The notes below the pieces were generated by a model that was given only the letters and a program-made list of their open reading frames with translations, had not been told where the DNA came from and ran no database searches. The translations under genes and the position numbers were made by a program. A stretch of DNA of 64,000 nt from the NCBI RefSeq assembly GCF_963455295.1, contig NZ_OY734020.1, positions 1,798,001 through 1,862,000 of the forward strand, in the 5' to 3' direction. Of the stretch, positions 36,924 to 46,934 are shown in pieces (position 1 is the stretch's first letter; each line of letters begins with the position of its first letter). This DNA is from Candidatus Thiodiazotropha sp. CDECU1. GTDB taxonomy: Bacteria > Pseudomonadota > Gammaproteobacteria > Chromatiales > Chromatiaceae.

Positions 36924-37119
36924 GAGAGTTCTCCTTGGTGTCCCATCCTGTGCTTATCCGTGATGACTGCTTTCTCATCTACAGTTTATATGAGAATGAG
37001 AGTTTTTTTAGAGTAAATATTCCACAACCGATTCACCCGCTATCTGTAGGTAATTCGAGGGCTTTTCACCGTGTGATGAGTGGTTTTGCATCCCTTGTGA
37101 GCAGAGGATCAGTGGTGCC

Positions 37120-40100
37120 TCATACCGCTGGTGGCTTGATACCGAACAGGATTGCATACAGGGTCGGTACAAACAGCAGTGTCAGCAGGGTGGCGAATCC
37201 CAGACCCGCCATGATGGTCAGCGACATATTGACGAAGAACACATCCTGCAATAAAGGAATCAGTCCGAGTATGGTAGTGGCGGCGGCAAGCACCACCGGG
37301 CGCAGGCGACTCACGGTGGAATCAAGTATCGCGGTATAGGCCTGTTTTCCCAGCGAGCTCTGTTGATCGATCTCGTCGATCAGGACGATGGCGTTCTTGA
37401 TCAGCAGGCCGATCAGCGACAGGGCGCCCAGCAGGGACATGAAATCGAATGCGCCATTGAACGTCAGCAGACCGGCTGTTATGCCCACGGCCGCCAGGGG
37501 CACCGTCAGCCAGATCAACAGGGGTTGACGTACCTTGCCGAACAGCAGGATCGTGACCAGGATCATGAGCAGAAAGCCTACCGGTAGTGAACTCATCAAT
37601 CCCCCTTGGGCATTGGCAGAATCCTCATATTCACCCCCCCATGAGAAGCTGTATCCCGGCGGTAGCGGTATCGCCTCGATTTCCGGCTTCAATTGGTTGA
37701 ACAGGGGAGTGGCCAACTCCTCCACAGAGTTGCAGGAGGCAATGATGGTCTGAATGCGGTCACGGGAACGTATGAGGGTGTTCTCGAACAGGGTTGTATA
37801 ACCGCTGACCACCTGGGCGGCAGGGACAGACTGGTTCAGGGCCGGACTCCAGATGCTGATGTCCTGCAGATTACCGGGATCCTTGCGCTCCACTTCGGGG
37901 GCGCGCATCAATATCGGCAGGATACGTATGCCGTCGCGATAACGGCCCACCGGGGTGCCGTCATAGGCATACTGCAGCGCGGTTGCCAGGTGTTCCCGGG
38001 TGATGCCCAATTGCCTGCCCACCTGTTCATTGAAGATGGGTCGAATCAACTTTACCGGTTGTCGCCAGTCGTCCCGCACGTCCTTCGATCTGGGATCGGC
38101 ATGCATGAGGGCCTGGGCATGCTGCGACAGCTTCCGCAGGACTGCGGGATCGGGTCCATGGAAACGTGCCTCGATCTTACTGTCCCTGCCGGGGCCGATA
38201 CGCATCGACTTGATAATCGGGTCGGTCCAGGGGAGTTGCTCCCGCATATAGCCCTCGACCTTGTGCCAGATCTCCGGGATGCGTTCCAGGGTATCGGTCT
38301 TGACGATGATCTGGGCATAGGCGGGCGATGTCTCCCGTGGATCGTAAACCAGGGTGAATCGCTGATGGGGTCCGCCGATGGCGGTGCTCGTCTGCACCAC
38401 CCCTTCCTGTTCCCGGATAAAGGCCTCCACATTGAGGGTGTCTTCCCGGGTCTTCCTGATATCTGTTCCCTCGATCTCCCAGATATCGACAAAAAAGAGG
38501 GGCGTGTTGGACTCTGGAAAAAAGGCCTGTTTGACACTGCCGAAACCGATCACGGCCAGGATGAATAATGAGATCACTATAGCGACAGTAATCCAGCGCA
38601 GCCGGATGGCCCGATCCACAATGCTGCGGAAAAGGGTGAAGATTGCACCTCCGTAGGGGTCCTTGGGACTGTCACCACCGGGTTGCCCCGGCTTTATCAG
38701 TAGGGCGCAAAGCAGGGGGGTGGTTGTGATGGCGGTAATCCAGGATAGCAGCAGGGAGTAGAGAATCACCCAAAAGAGTGAATTGGTGAACTCGCCGGTA
38801 CTGTCCGGTGAAAGGCCGATGGCGGAGAAGGCCAGGATGCCGATCACGGTGCCGCCCAGTAGCGCCCAGATGGTCTTGCCAACCGTCTCCCGCGCCGCAT
38901 CCACCGCCTGCATACCGGCCTGGAGACGCACCAGCATACCCTCGGCCACTACAATCGCGTTGTCCACCAGCATACCGAGGGCAATCACCAACGCACCCAA
39001 TGAGATACGTTGCAGCTCAATGCCTTCCAGATGCATGATGAAGAGGGTGCCCGCCACGGTGATCAACAGCACCGCGCCGATGATAAAGCCCACCCGCAGA
39101 CCCATGAACAGCAACAGCACAATAATAACGATAACCACCGCCTGGCCGACACTGACGATGAAGCCACTGACCGATTTATCCACCTCGGCGGGCTGGTTGT
39201 AGATCTCGATCAAATCCATGCCGAGGGGAATCGTGGGGATCAGTTCCATCACCCGTTGCCGCAGACTCTCCCCCACCGCGACCACATTCTCACCGGCCTG
39301 CATGGAGATACCCAGGGTCAACGCCGGTTTGCCGTTGACATAGTACATCTGGCTGGGGACCTCCTCATAGGCGCGGGTTATCTCGGCGATATCCTTGAGG
39401 TAGACCAGTTTCTTTTCATCGGAACCGATCAGCACATCGCCGATCGCCTTGACCGAATTGAACTCCCCGGTGGGTTCGATGCGCAGATACTCATTGCCGA
39501 CACTGGCGTTACCCGCGGTGACCACCACATTCTGTGATTCCAGGATCTGTGAGATCTGGCTCGGTGATATCCCCAGTTCACCCAGCTGTGCACGGGAGAT
39601 GTCCACATAGACCACCTCTTTCTGCGTCCCGCCGATGGAGATCTTGCGGATGCCGGGTACCAGTACCAGTTGGCGCTTGAATGCATCGGCGAAATCCCAC
39701 AGATCACGCCAGCTGTAACCCTCACCCGTAAGCGCCAGATAGACACCGAAGACATCGCCGAAATCATCGATCACGATCGGGCTCTGCGCGCCAGGGGGCA
39801 GTTTGCCTTGCATGTCGGCGATCTTGCGCCGCAACTCATCGAAGATGTTGGGGAAGTCGTCGGCACGGTATTTGTCTTTGAATTCGATCTGAATATCCGA
39901 TACACCAGGTCTGGAGATCGACATCTTGATCCGTTTCACCTGCTGCATGCGTTGGATGGCATCCTCCACATGGTAGGTGACTTCATCCTGAACCTGCTTG
40001 GCGGATGCCCCGGGATAGTAGGTGATGATCTTGGCCATCTTGATGGTGAAGGCGGGGTCTTCCAGTTTGCCGATTCGATCGAATGCCCAGAAGCCGCCAC

Positions 40101-40167
40101 CAAGCATGATGATCACCAACAACCAGGAGATCACTGGTGTACGTACCGAATATTCACCGATGTTCAT
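37120..40167 (-). CDS. RND efflux transporter, second system
   Basis: A 1015-residue RND permease. Helix 1 is SWLLVIIMLGGGFWAFDRIG. The proton relay is ISLGALVIALGMLVDNAIVVAEGM, with one Asp followed by Asn, as in many HAE-type members of this branch. Large periplasmic loops and a second six-helix half follow. Its adaptor is the lipoprotein gene 37 bases upstream. It is clearly different from the pump at 19122-22268. The substrate is unknown, and no outer-membrane channel gene is adjacent. Confidence 0.93.
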   Translation of the reverse strand: MNIGEYSVRTPVISWLLVIIMLGGGFWAFDRIGKLEDPAFTIKMAKIITYYPGASAKQVQDEVTYHVEDAIQRMQQVKRIKMSISRPGVSDIQIEFKDKYRADDFPNIFDELRRKIADMQGKLPPGAQSPIVIDDFGDVFGVYLALTGEGYSWRDLWDFADAFKRQLVLVPGIRKISIGGTQKEVVYVDISRAQLGELGISPSQISQILESQNVVVTAGNASVGNEYLRIEPTGEFNSVKAIGDVLIGSDEKKLVYLKDIAEITRAYEEVPSQMYYVNGKPALTLGISMQAGENVVAVGESLRQRVMELIPTIPLGMDLIEIYNQPAEVDKSVSGFIVSVGQAVVIVIIVLLLFMGLRVGFIIGAVLLITVAGTLFIMHLEGIELQRISLGALVIALGMLVDNAIVVAEGMLVRLQAGMQAVDAARETVGKTIWALLGGTVIGILAFSAIGLSPDSTGEFTNSLFWVILYSLLLSWITAITTTPLLCALLIKPGQPGGDSPKDPYGGAIFTLFRSIVDRAIRLRWITVAIVISLFILAVIGFGSVKQAFFPESNTPLFFVDIWEIEGTDIRKTREDTLNVEAFIREQEGVVQTSTAIGGPHQRFTLVYDPRETSPAYAQIIVKTDTLERIPEIWHKVEGYMREQLPWTDPIIKSMRIGPGRDSKIEARFHGPDPAVLRKLSQHAQALMHADPRSKDVRDDWRQPVKLIRPIFNEQVGRQLGITREHLATALQYAYDGTPVGRYRDGIRILPILMRAPEVERKDPGNLQDISIWSPALNQSVPAAQVVSGYTTLFENTLIRSRDRIQTIIASCNSVEELATPLFNQLKPEIEAIPLPPGYSFSWGGEYEDSANAQGGLMSSLPVGFLLMILVTILLFGKVRQPLLIWLTVPLAAVGITAGLLTFNGAFDFMSLLGALSLIGLLIKNAIVLIDEIDQQSSLGKQAYTAILDSTVSRLRPVVLAAATTILGLIPLLQDVFFVNMSLTIMAGLGFATLLTLLFVPTLYAILFGIKPPAV

Positions 40168-40204
40168 CCCGCGCCCCTCATCGCTGCTGTGTTCTGCTCA
40201 GTTA

Positions 40205-41332
40205 TCACTGATTATTCAGCTCCTGTGTGCGGGGTTCCGCCTGTTCCCGATCAGGCAGCAATCTGACTTGCATATCCTCAAGCAGAAAGGGGGTGCCGGC
40301 AGTGACGATCCGCTCACCCGGATCGAGACCTTCCAGGATCTCAACCCGGCTTCCCAGGAGCCGGCCGATTTTCACCTTGCGGGATTTGACGGTCATGCTC
40401 TGTTCATCGATAACCCAGGCCCTGGACTCGAGATTGCTGTCGCCCACGACCGCCGTTGCCGGGACCAGGTGACGCTGACCATTGTTGAGAAAGCCGCTCA
40501 GGTCGACAACCGCTGTGGCAGTCATCCCCGGCAATATGGTGACGTCGTCCACCTGCTGCATGGTATAGGTCACCTGGAAGGTCTGGGTTTTGGCATCGGC
40601 TTTGGTGCTGACTTCGCGAAAGGTGAGGGGGTAGCTCTTACCCGGTAGATCGGAGAAGCGTACCTTTACAGGTATCTGCCTGCGTCTCGATTCCGGTGAC
40701 TCCCTGTCAGGCTGGAGCTCGCGAAGCTGACTCTCCGGTACATCGAATTTAACCTCCAGCGTGGTGATATCCTGCAGATCCAGGATCACCTGCTTGGCTT
40801 GTACCTCTTCGAAGTTTTCAATATGGCGCTTGGCAATGACACCCTTGAACGGGGCGGTCAGCTTGGTGTAATTGAGCTCTTGCTGGGCGGATTCCAAGGC
40901 GGATCTGGCACCCTTGAATTCAGCTTCAAGGCGATCGTAATCCATCTTTGAGATGTGCCCCTTTTTCACCAGCTCCTGGGCCCGGGCATAGTCCTTTTTT
41001 GTCTTGTCGAAATTCGCCTTGCGATTGTTATAGGCGATCTTATAGTCGGTGATATCCAAGGTGGCGATCAGTTGACCCTTCTCCACATGATCGCCCTCTT
41101 TCACGGACAGCTGTTCAACCTTGCCAGCAACCCTGAATGCAAGGTCCGCCTTTCTGCCGGCATCGATTCGTGCGGGGAATGAACGGATAGCGGAGGCGTC
41201 AGCTTGCTCAACGATAAAGCTCTTTACAGGGCGCACCGCCTCCTTACTGTCGGGTGGCGATGGTTTGTCGCAACCAAATAATGTGGCAGCAATCAGGATG
41301 ATACCTGCACAACGAAATCCACAACCATGCAT
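40205..41332 (-). CDS. RND efflux adaptor lipoprotein (membrane fusion protein)
   Basis: A 375-residue adaptor. The signal peptide ends in a lipobox (AATLFG before Cys21), so it is lipid-anchored. The order is lipoyl half (AFRVAGKVEQLSVKEGDHVEKGQLIATLD), coiled-coil hairpin (about 85-155, Lys/Glu/Ala-rich), lipoyl half (LTAPFKGVIAKRHIENFEEV) and beta-barrel domains. It is paired with the RND pump downstream. The 358-base gap upstream (41333-41690) must hold its promoter. Confidence 0.92.
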   Translation of the reverse strand: MHGCGFRCAGIILIAATLFGCDKPSPPDSKEAVRPVKSFIVEQADASAIRSFPARIDAGRKADLAFRVAGKVEQLSVKEGDHVEKGQLIATLDITDYKIAYNNRKANFDKTKKDYARAQELVKKGHISKMDYDRLEAEFKGARSALESAQQELNYTKLTAPFKGVIAKRHIENFEEVQAKQVILDLQDITTLEVKFDVPESQLRELQPDRESPESRRRQIPVKVRFSDLPGKSYPLTFREVSTKADAKTQTFQVTYTMQQVDDVTILPGMTATAVVDLSGFLNNGQRHLVPATAVVGDSNLESRAWVIDEQSMTVKSRKVKIGRLLGSRVEILEGLDPGERIVTAGTPFLLEDMQVRLLPDREQAEPRTQELNNQ

Positions 41333-41690
41333 GTCGAAACCCCCCCATGCTTCTGCCGAACGGATAGTAATTATTTAGGCTGGTAGGTGGATAAGTATAA
41401 CTGCCTTCACGAGTTTAATTACAACATAGTGAAAGGGGAGAACAATCCTAAAATGCAGTGTGTTATTACTCCTTATTGTCACTTCATTCGGGTGCAAATT
41501 TATAATCGGCAGGGCTTAGCTCAATGCCAACCCGGGTATTGTCGTAGATATGGTTTACACTTGATAGATCAGGTGTCGTAAAGCCTGTGGCCAGCAGGAA
41601 ACAAACTGGCCTCCCAGCGGTCACTGCTCAGGCATGGGAGTCAGTGGTCCGTGTTAAAGAAGAATTAGAATCCTTGCCAGGACTAACGAC
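41333..41690. other. Intergenic region between divergent RND and GGDEF/EAL genes
   Basis: 358 bases without a gene I can support. It must contain the promoters for the RND operon (minus) and the GGDEF/EAL gene (plus). I saw no clear hexamers, hairpins or operators, and no neighbouring TetR-type regulator gene. Confidence 0.5.
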
Positions 41691-44666
41691 TTGACACAAC
41701 GAAAAAACGCCGATCAGTCTCACAATCATGTGCACCATCAGTGTGCCGAGTATCCTCAAGAGTTGTTTAAGCAGCTCAATTTCGGTGTGGCTGTCTACCA
41801 ACCCGTGGATGATGGTAGAGATTTCATATTTATTGATATTAATCCTACGGTTGAAAGAACAGACCGGGTGAAGCGCCAGGAACTCATCGGGCGCCGTTTG
41901 ACTGAGGTGTATCCGGGGGTGGAGGAGTTCGGCTTGCTGGATGTTTTACGCCGGGTGATGAAGAGCGGTGCCAGTGAAACCCTGGGACCAACCGAGTATC
42001 ACGACGAACGTATTCGCGGTTGGCGTATGAACCATGTCTATAGACTGCCCTGCGGTTATGTCACTGCGGTATTTCAAGATGTAACCAATGAGATTGAATA
42101 TGAGCAAGCGCTCCAGAAGAGTGAAGAGCACTATCGATTGCTGACAGAGTCCAGTCTGGATGGGGTATGGGATTGGGATCTTGAGCGGAACACCATCTAT
42201 TTCTCCCCTCGCTGGAAGATGCAGTTGGGCTACCAGGATAATGAATTGGAGAACCACATAGATACCTGGAAGAATCGTCTGCATCCCGATGATGAGCCAC
42301 GTGTGTTGGAACATCTCGAGCGTTACCTGGCCTCACCAGAGCCCATCTGGGAAGAGGAGTTCCGGCTCAAACACAAGAACGGCAGCTATAAATGGCTGTT
42401 GGCTAGAGGCTCTGCCTTGATGAATGCCGAGGATAAAATTGCACGTATTCTCGGCGTGCATATCGATATCAATCGTCGCAAGCAGGCAGAAGCATCCAGA
42501 ACCTTGATACAACAGCGACTCGAGGCCTCCCTAGAACTTACCAAACAGGCGCCGAGTGTCAGTGAAAAAGAGATTGTCCAGACGGCCCTGGAGCAGGCGT
42601 GTCACCTCACCAATAGCAGCATAGGTTATCTCCATTTCGTCAATGAAGACCAGGAAACGATCGAGTTGGTGGCCTGGTCGAAGCAGACCTTGCTGCAGTG
42701 TAGTGCCGCGTTTGATTCTCACTATCCTCTAAGCAAAGCCGGCGTCTGGGTGGATTGTGTGCGCAAACGGAAACCACAGATTCACAATGACTATCAATCC
42801 TTGCAGGGCCGTAAAGGCTATCCGGAAGGGCATATTCATCTTCTGCGGCACCTTTCAGTACCTGTCATGGATGGTGACAAGGTAAGACTGGTAATAGGAG
42901 TTGGAAACAAGATAGAACATTACAACGACTTCGATGTGCAGCAAATCAGTATGCTGGTCAGCGATCTGTGGAGACTGATGGAGAAGAAACGCAACGATGA
43001 AAAGCTTAAACAAGCCGCCGCTGTACTCGAAAGCACACTTGAGGCGGTGACGATAACCGATACAACACCCAGAATTATTTCAGTCAATCGCGCCTTCAGT
43101 AAAATAACCGGTTATCGGGAGGAGGAGGTGCTGGGGCTCAATCCGAGCGTGCTCAAGTCAGGCCGGCATGACCAGAATTTTTATCACCATATGTGGGAGC
43201 AACTGACTAGCTCAGGGCATTGGCAAGGGGAGATTTGGAATCGTCGCAAGAGCGGAGAGATCTATCCGGAGTGGCTCAATATCAGCGCCATCCTTGATGA
43301 CGATGGCTTGATTACCCACTATGTGGCAGTGTTTTCGGATATATCAGCATTGAAACAGTCGGAGCAGCAACTCGAGCACCTGGCACACTATGATCCCCTG
43401 ACCGGGCTACCAAACCGGATTTTGCTCTTTTCCAGAATAGATCATGCGCTGCAGCGAGCGCGTCGCAACGGCAACGAAGTCGCTGTGCTTTTCCTTGATC
43501 TGGATAATTTCAAGGTAGTCAATGACAGTCTCGGACACCCGACAGGAGATAAGCTGCTGAGATTGCTTGCACAGCGATTCAGCAAGCGCCTGCGTGCGGG
43601 GGATACGATCTCGCGCATCGGTGGTGATGAGTTCGTGATTCTCATCGAAGATGTGGTTACAGAATCGGTAATTGCCGAGATTGCTCAGGCGGTCTTGGAT
43701 GAGATGAAAACACCTGTCCATGTTGAGGGTCACGATCTCTCCGTGGGGGGTAGTATCGGGATCAGTATCTATCCTCAGAATGGAGAGACAGCCACTGATC
43801 TGATCAAACACGCCGACGCCGCGATGTATCTGGCAAAAGAGTCGGGGCGAAACAGCTTCAAGTTTTATACCCACAAGTTGACACAGAAAGCCAAACGACG
43901 ATTGCGCATGGAGTCCGACCTACATGTCGCACTGCAATCCAAAGAGATCGTTCCCTATTATCAACCCATTGTTCGAGTCAGTGACGGAAAAATCGTAGCT
44001 GCGGAGGCATTGGCCAGATGGATCCGTAATGATCGAGAGCCCATCATGCCGGGTGTATTCATTCCAATTGCGGAGGAGTCTGGCCAGATCAATCTAATTG
44101 CTTCAGTGATGCTGCGCCAGATCTGTGAAGACCTGGCTTCCTGGCAGTTGCCGGATACTATGGAGTTCAAGGTGGCAGTGAATATTTCACCGCAACAATT
44201 CACCAGCCTTGGCCTGGTTGATGAAATCAGGAGTAATCTGAACGAGTTCCAGATTCCAGTGAAGAGACTCCAACTCGAAATAACCGAGACTGTATTGATG
44301 CATGATACGGAACAGACGATCATGAAAATCAGACAACTCAATGAGATGGGTGTGGCCATGGCGATCGATGACTTTGGTACCGGCTATTCATCATTGGCCT
44401 ATTTAACCCGTTTCCCAATAGATATACTGAAGATCGATCGCAGCTTCATTCACAGGATGCAAGCCGAGGAGGAGAATGAGGAGATTGTTTCGACCATTCA
44501 CTTGATGGCACGCAACTTGAAAATGCATGTCACAGCTGAGGGTGTTGAGACCGCAGTGCAACTTGCCAAATTACGCAACCTGGGATGTGATTATTATCAG
44601 GGTTACTTTTTTTCCAGACCTGTACCGGAGAAAGCATTTCATCAACTATTGCTCGACTCCAATTAG
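41691..44666 (+). CDS. PAS/GAF-GGDEF-EAL c-di-GMP turnover protein
   Basis: A 991-residue cytosolic protein with no membrane helix. It has a PAS-like N-terminus (to about 130), PAS (about 140-260), GAF (about 275-430), PAS (about 440-555), GGDEF (about 575-730) and EAL (about 745-985). The GGDEF motif is intact (RIGGDEFVIL) with an RxxD inhibition site five residues before it (RAGD). The EAL motif (AAEALARW), ETVLM and DDFGTGYSSLAYL are also intact, so both synthesis and breakdown are possible. The start is TTG 41691, with AGGA nine bases upstream. It is convergent with the transglutaminase gene, 24 bases apart. Confidence 0.93.
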   Translation: MTQRKNADQSHNHVHHQCAEYPQELFKQLNFGVAVYQPVDDGRDFIFIDINPTVERTDRVKRQELIGRRLTEVYPGVEEFGLLDVLRRVMKSGASETLGPTEYHDERIRGWRMNHVYRLPCGYVTAVFQDVTNEIEYEQALQKSEEHYRLLTESSLDGVWDWDLERNTIYFSPRWKMQLGYQDNELENHIDTWKNRLHPDDEPRVLEHLERYLASPEPIWEEEFRLKHKNGSYKWLLARGSALMNAEDKIARILGVHIDINRRKQAEASRTLIQQRLEASLELTKQAPSVSEKEIVQTALEQACHLTNSSIGYLHFVNEDQETIELVAWSKQTLLQCSAAFDSHYPLSKAGVWVDCVRKRKPQIHNDYQSLQGRKGYPEGHIHLLRHLSVPVMDGDKVRLVIGVGNKIEHYNDFDVQQISMLVSDLWRLMEKKRNDEKLKQAAAVLESTLEAVTITDTTPRIISVNRAFSKITGYREEEVLGLNPSVLKSGRHDQNFYHHMWEQLTSSGHWQGEIWNRRKSGEIYPEWLNISAILDDDGLITHYVAVFSDISALKQSEQQLEHLAHYDPLTGLPNRILLFSRIDHALQRARRNGNEVAVLFLDLDNFKVVNDSLGHPTGDKLLRLLAQRFSKRLRAGDTISRIGGDEFVILIEDVVTESVIAEIAQAVLDEMKTPVHVEGHDLSVGGSIGISIYPQNGETATDLIKHADAAMYLAKESGRNSFKFYTHKLTQKAKRRLRMESDLHVALQSKEIVPYYQPIVRVSDGKIVAAEALARWIRNDREPIMPGVFIPIAEESGQINLIASVMLRQICEDLASWQLPDTMEFKVAVNISPQQFTSLGLVDEIRSNLNEFQIPVKRLQLEITETVLMHDTEQTIMKIRQLNEMGVAMAIDDFGTGYSSLAYLTRFPIDILKIDRSFIHRMQAEEENEEIVSTIHLMARNLKMHVTAEGVETAVQLAKLRNLGCDYYQGYFFSRPVPEKAFHQLLLDSN

Positions 44667-44690
44667 AGGCGTTAGGTATAAAAATTGTGG

Positions 44691-46934
44691 TTATTGTATG
44701 CCATGGATACGCTGTTTTAGATCCGCATGCCCGATTGAGTAGAGCATCTCAAACAGCCTGCTGTAGCGAGACAGGTTGACCTTGACCGCTTTGTCTGAGT
44801 AGTTGAGGCGGTTGAACTCACGGGAAATCCTGCCGGCATGCAAAGGAACCTCCAGTGCCGCCAATCTATCGAGTAGTTTCTCGATGGTCAGCCCCGCGGG
44901 TCGCTGATAACCGGCATTGCGCAGCAGATCATCAATCGCCTGCAGATGAATGGCTATGGCTTCGTCCGGGGTGGCGGCCTGGGCTGAGTCGAGTCTGCGT
45001 TTTATTTGCAATGCGCGCCATCTGGGCTGGACGTGTGGCCAGGCGATCCACGCGCCCAAAAGTATCCCGGCGAGAGTAATGAAGAACGGCCACATATTGA
45101 TGAAAAAGAGTTTCAGGTAAGCGCCTGCCCAGGTGACTAACAGATAGGAGGCCTGCCAGACAGCGCTCATCAGCATCTCGAAAGAGATGTCAGTCTCTCC
45201 CATGGCGTGCTGAAGCCGCAGCTGCCTTTCCACGTAGTCGTTGATCTGTTCCGCGGACAGGGTTTCATTATCCACGGCCGGGCCGTCGTAGTAGGCGGTG
45301 GGTTCCAGTTCCAACCAACCGATATCATCCACATAGGCTTCGACCCAGGCATGTCCGTCCAGGGCATACACATCGTAATAACCGGTCATGGGATTTTGAT
45401 TGGTTGCGGAGAAACCCGTGACTAGGCGGGATGGGATACCCTGGGTACGCAACATAATGGCAAGCGCGCTGGCGAAGTATTCGCAATGCCCCTTTTTTGT
45501 CTCGAACAGAAATTGGCTTAGCGGTGTCTGTTTTTGTGATTTGAAAATGGAATCGAAGTCGTAGTCATAGTGGTTACGCAGGTGTTGCTCCAACGCGATG
45601 GCCTTTGCGAACTGGCTGTCGTGGGATTGAGCAACCTGGGTAGCCAATTGATCAATGCGCGGATCCATATCCTCCGGTAGTTGCCTGAAGTTTGGTAACT
45701 CCACGTATTCGGTTTCGGCAAAAGTGCGTCCCTTGTGCAGGGTGCGTAAAGATTCAACGGCATATGCGGTGCCGCTTCGCAACGCACCTGGTGAGTGAAG
45801 TTGGCCGAATGCATCGACAGCAATGACGGTTGCAGGAAAATTGACTTTAATCGGTACCGCCGCCGCAGGGATATAGTCCCCAAGGTCATGCTCGACAAAT
45901 ACCTCGTAGTGTTCTGTCAGACGGTCTGACGAAGGTAGGGTTTCGGGCTGGAGTTCAATCTCCCCGCGGGAGAGCTGCAATTTGCTTAGCTGTTGAGCAG
46001 AGCTATGCCAACGCAGACCGTCGAAATGGTCAAAGATACGTGCCCGTAGATAGAGCGGGCGGTCGGCGCGAACATGCGCCACGATCGCATTGCTGAAACG
46101 GTCGCCCTGATCGTCGGGATTATCGATATTCATCTCATAGTCGAAACCCCGGTAACGGAAAGATGAATCTGAGGCTCGATTGGGTGATGTTCGGTCAGAC
46201 CTTCCCCGTGAACCCTCGGCATCAAATTTATCTGCCAGATCCTGCAGTAGCGAGTCGGCCGGATTGTTTTCATCCTCTCCTGCCTGGTTTTGTTCCGCTT
46301 CCTGTTCCCACCCCTGATTTTCATAAAAATGGTCGGAGCCGGGAATAGCACCCAGGTTGCCTGCGGGAAAGCGGGGAACAATCAGATAGATGGCCAGTGC
46401 CAAACCAATCAGTAAGGCAGCGGCGCGTAGCTGGTCGAGTGGATTCCATCGGGAACGATTGTGGCTCAAAGGCTCGATATAGGCATAACCCAGGGTGATG
46501 CTGATGGTCACGGCATAGGCGAGAAAAAAGATCAGATAGATACCCGATTTTGATTCCACAGCGCCGGCGATCAATGCGGTAAACCCCACCGCCAGGCCTA
46601 TATAGAGTCTGCGATAGTCATGGGTTTGAAACAGCAGCGCCAGATGGGCGAAGCCGATGAAGACCAAGAGTGCTATCAGAGGGCCTTCGAGGACAATTAA
46701 TGGGACAAAGACGACTATTCCTGTCGCTGCGATCTGTTCCGATATCTTCAGATAGGGACTGTTCTCCTCGTCAGTGCGTCCCACAAGCACCAGGATGAAA
46801 TGGGTTACCGCCAGCATCAGGATCGAACCGAGAAGTGCTGCCATTACCCCCAGGTAGGCAAATAGCACCGCACCTGCGGCAACCGCCGAGACCAGGCTGT
46901 ACCAATAGACCACCTTGAGCGATTCGAGCTTCAC
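44691..46934 (-). CDS. TgpA-like membrane transglutaminase-fold protein
   Basis: A 747-residue protein with six or more N-terminal helices (DUF3488, about 1-195), a periplasmic transglutaminase-like domain, another helix (about 610-635) and a cytosolic DUF4129-like tail. The catalytic Cys484 is in KKGHCEYFASA and His528 in DGHAWVEAY. The third residue, usually Asp in a DPT motif, is Glu (LELEPT), a conservative change. GTG 46934 overlaps the DUF58 stop codon by 4 bases. It is the third gene of the MoxR-DUF58-TgpA operon, whose products are thought to work together in the envelope. Confidence 0.9.
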   Translation of the reverse strand: MKLESLKVVYWYSLVSAVAAGAVLFAYLGVMAALLGSILMLAVTHFILVLVGRTDEENSPYLKISEQIAATGIVVFVPLIVLEGPLIALLVFIGFAHLALLFQTHDYRRLYIGLAVGFTALIAGAVESKSGIYLIFFLAYAVTISITLGYAYIEPLSHNRSRWNPLDQLRAAALLIGLALAIYLIVPRFPAGNLGAIPGSDHFYENQGWEQEAEQNQAGEDENNPADSLLQDLADKFDAEGSRGRSDRTSPNRASDSSFRYRGFDYEMNIDNPDDQGDRFSNAIVAHVRADRPLYLRARIFDHFDGLRWHSSAQQLSKLQLSRGEIELQPETLPSSDRLTEHYEVFVEHDLGDYIPAAAVPIKVNFPATVIAVDAFGQLHSPGALRSGTAYAVESLRTLHKGRTFAETEYVELPNFRQLPEDMDPRIDQLATQVAQSHDSQFAKAIALEQHLRNHYDYDFDSIFKSQKQTPLSQFLFETKKGHCEYFASALAIMLRTQGIPSRLVTGFSATNQNPMTGYYDVYALDGHAWVEAYVDDIGWLELEPTAYYDGPAVDNETLSAEQINDYVERQLRLQHAMGETDISFEMLMSAVWQASYLLVTWAGAYLKLFFINMWPFFITLAGILLGAWIAWPHVQPRWRALQIKRRLDSAQAATPDEAIAIHLQAIDDLLRNAGYQRPAGLTIEKLLDRLAALEVPLHAGRISREFNRLNYSDKAVKVNLSRYSRLFEMLYSIGHADLKQRIHGIQ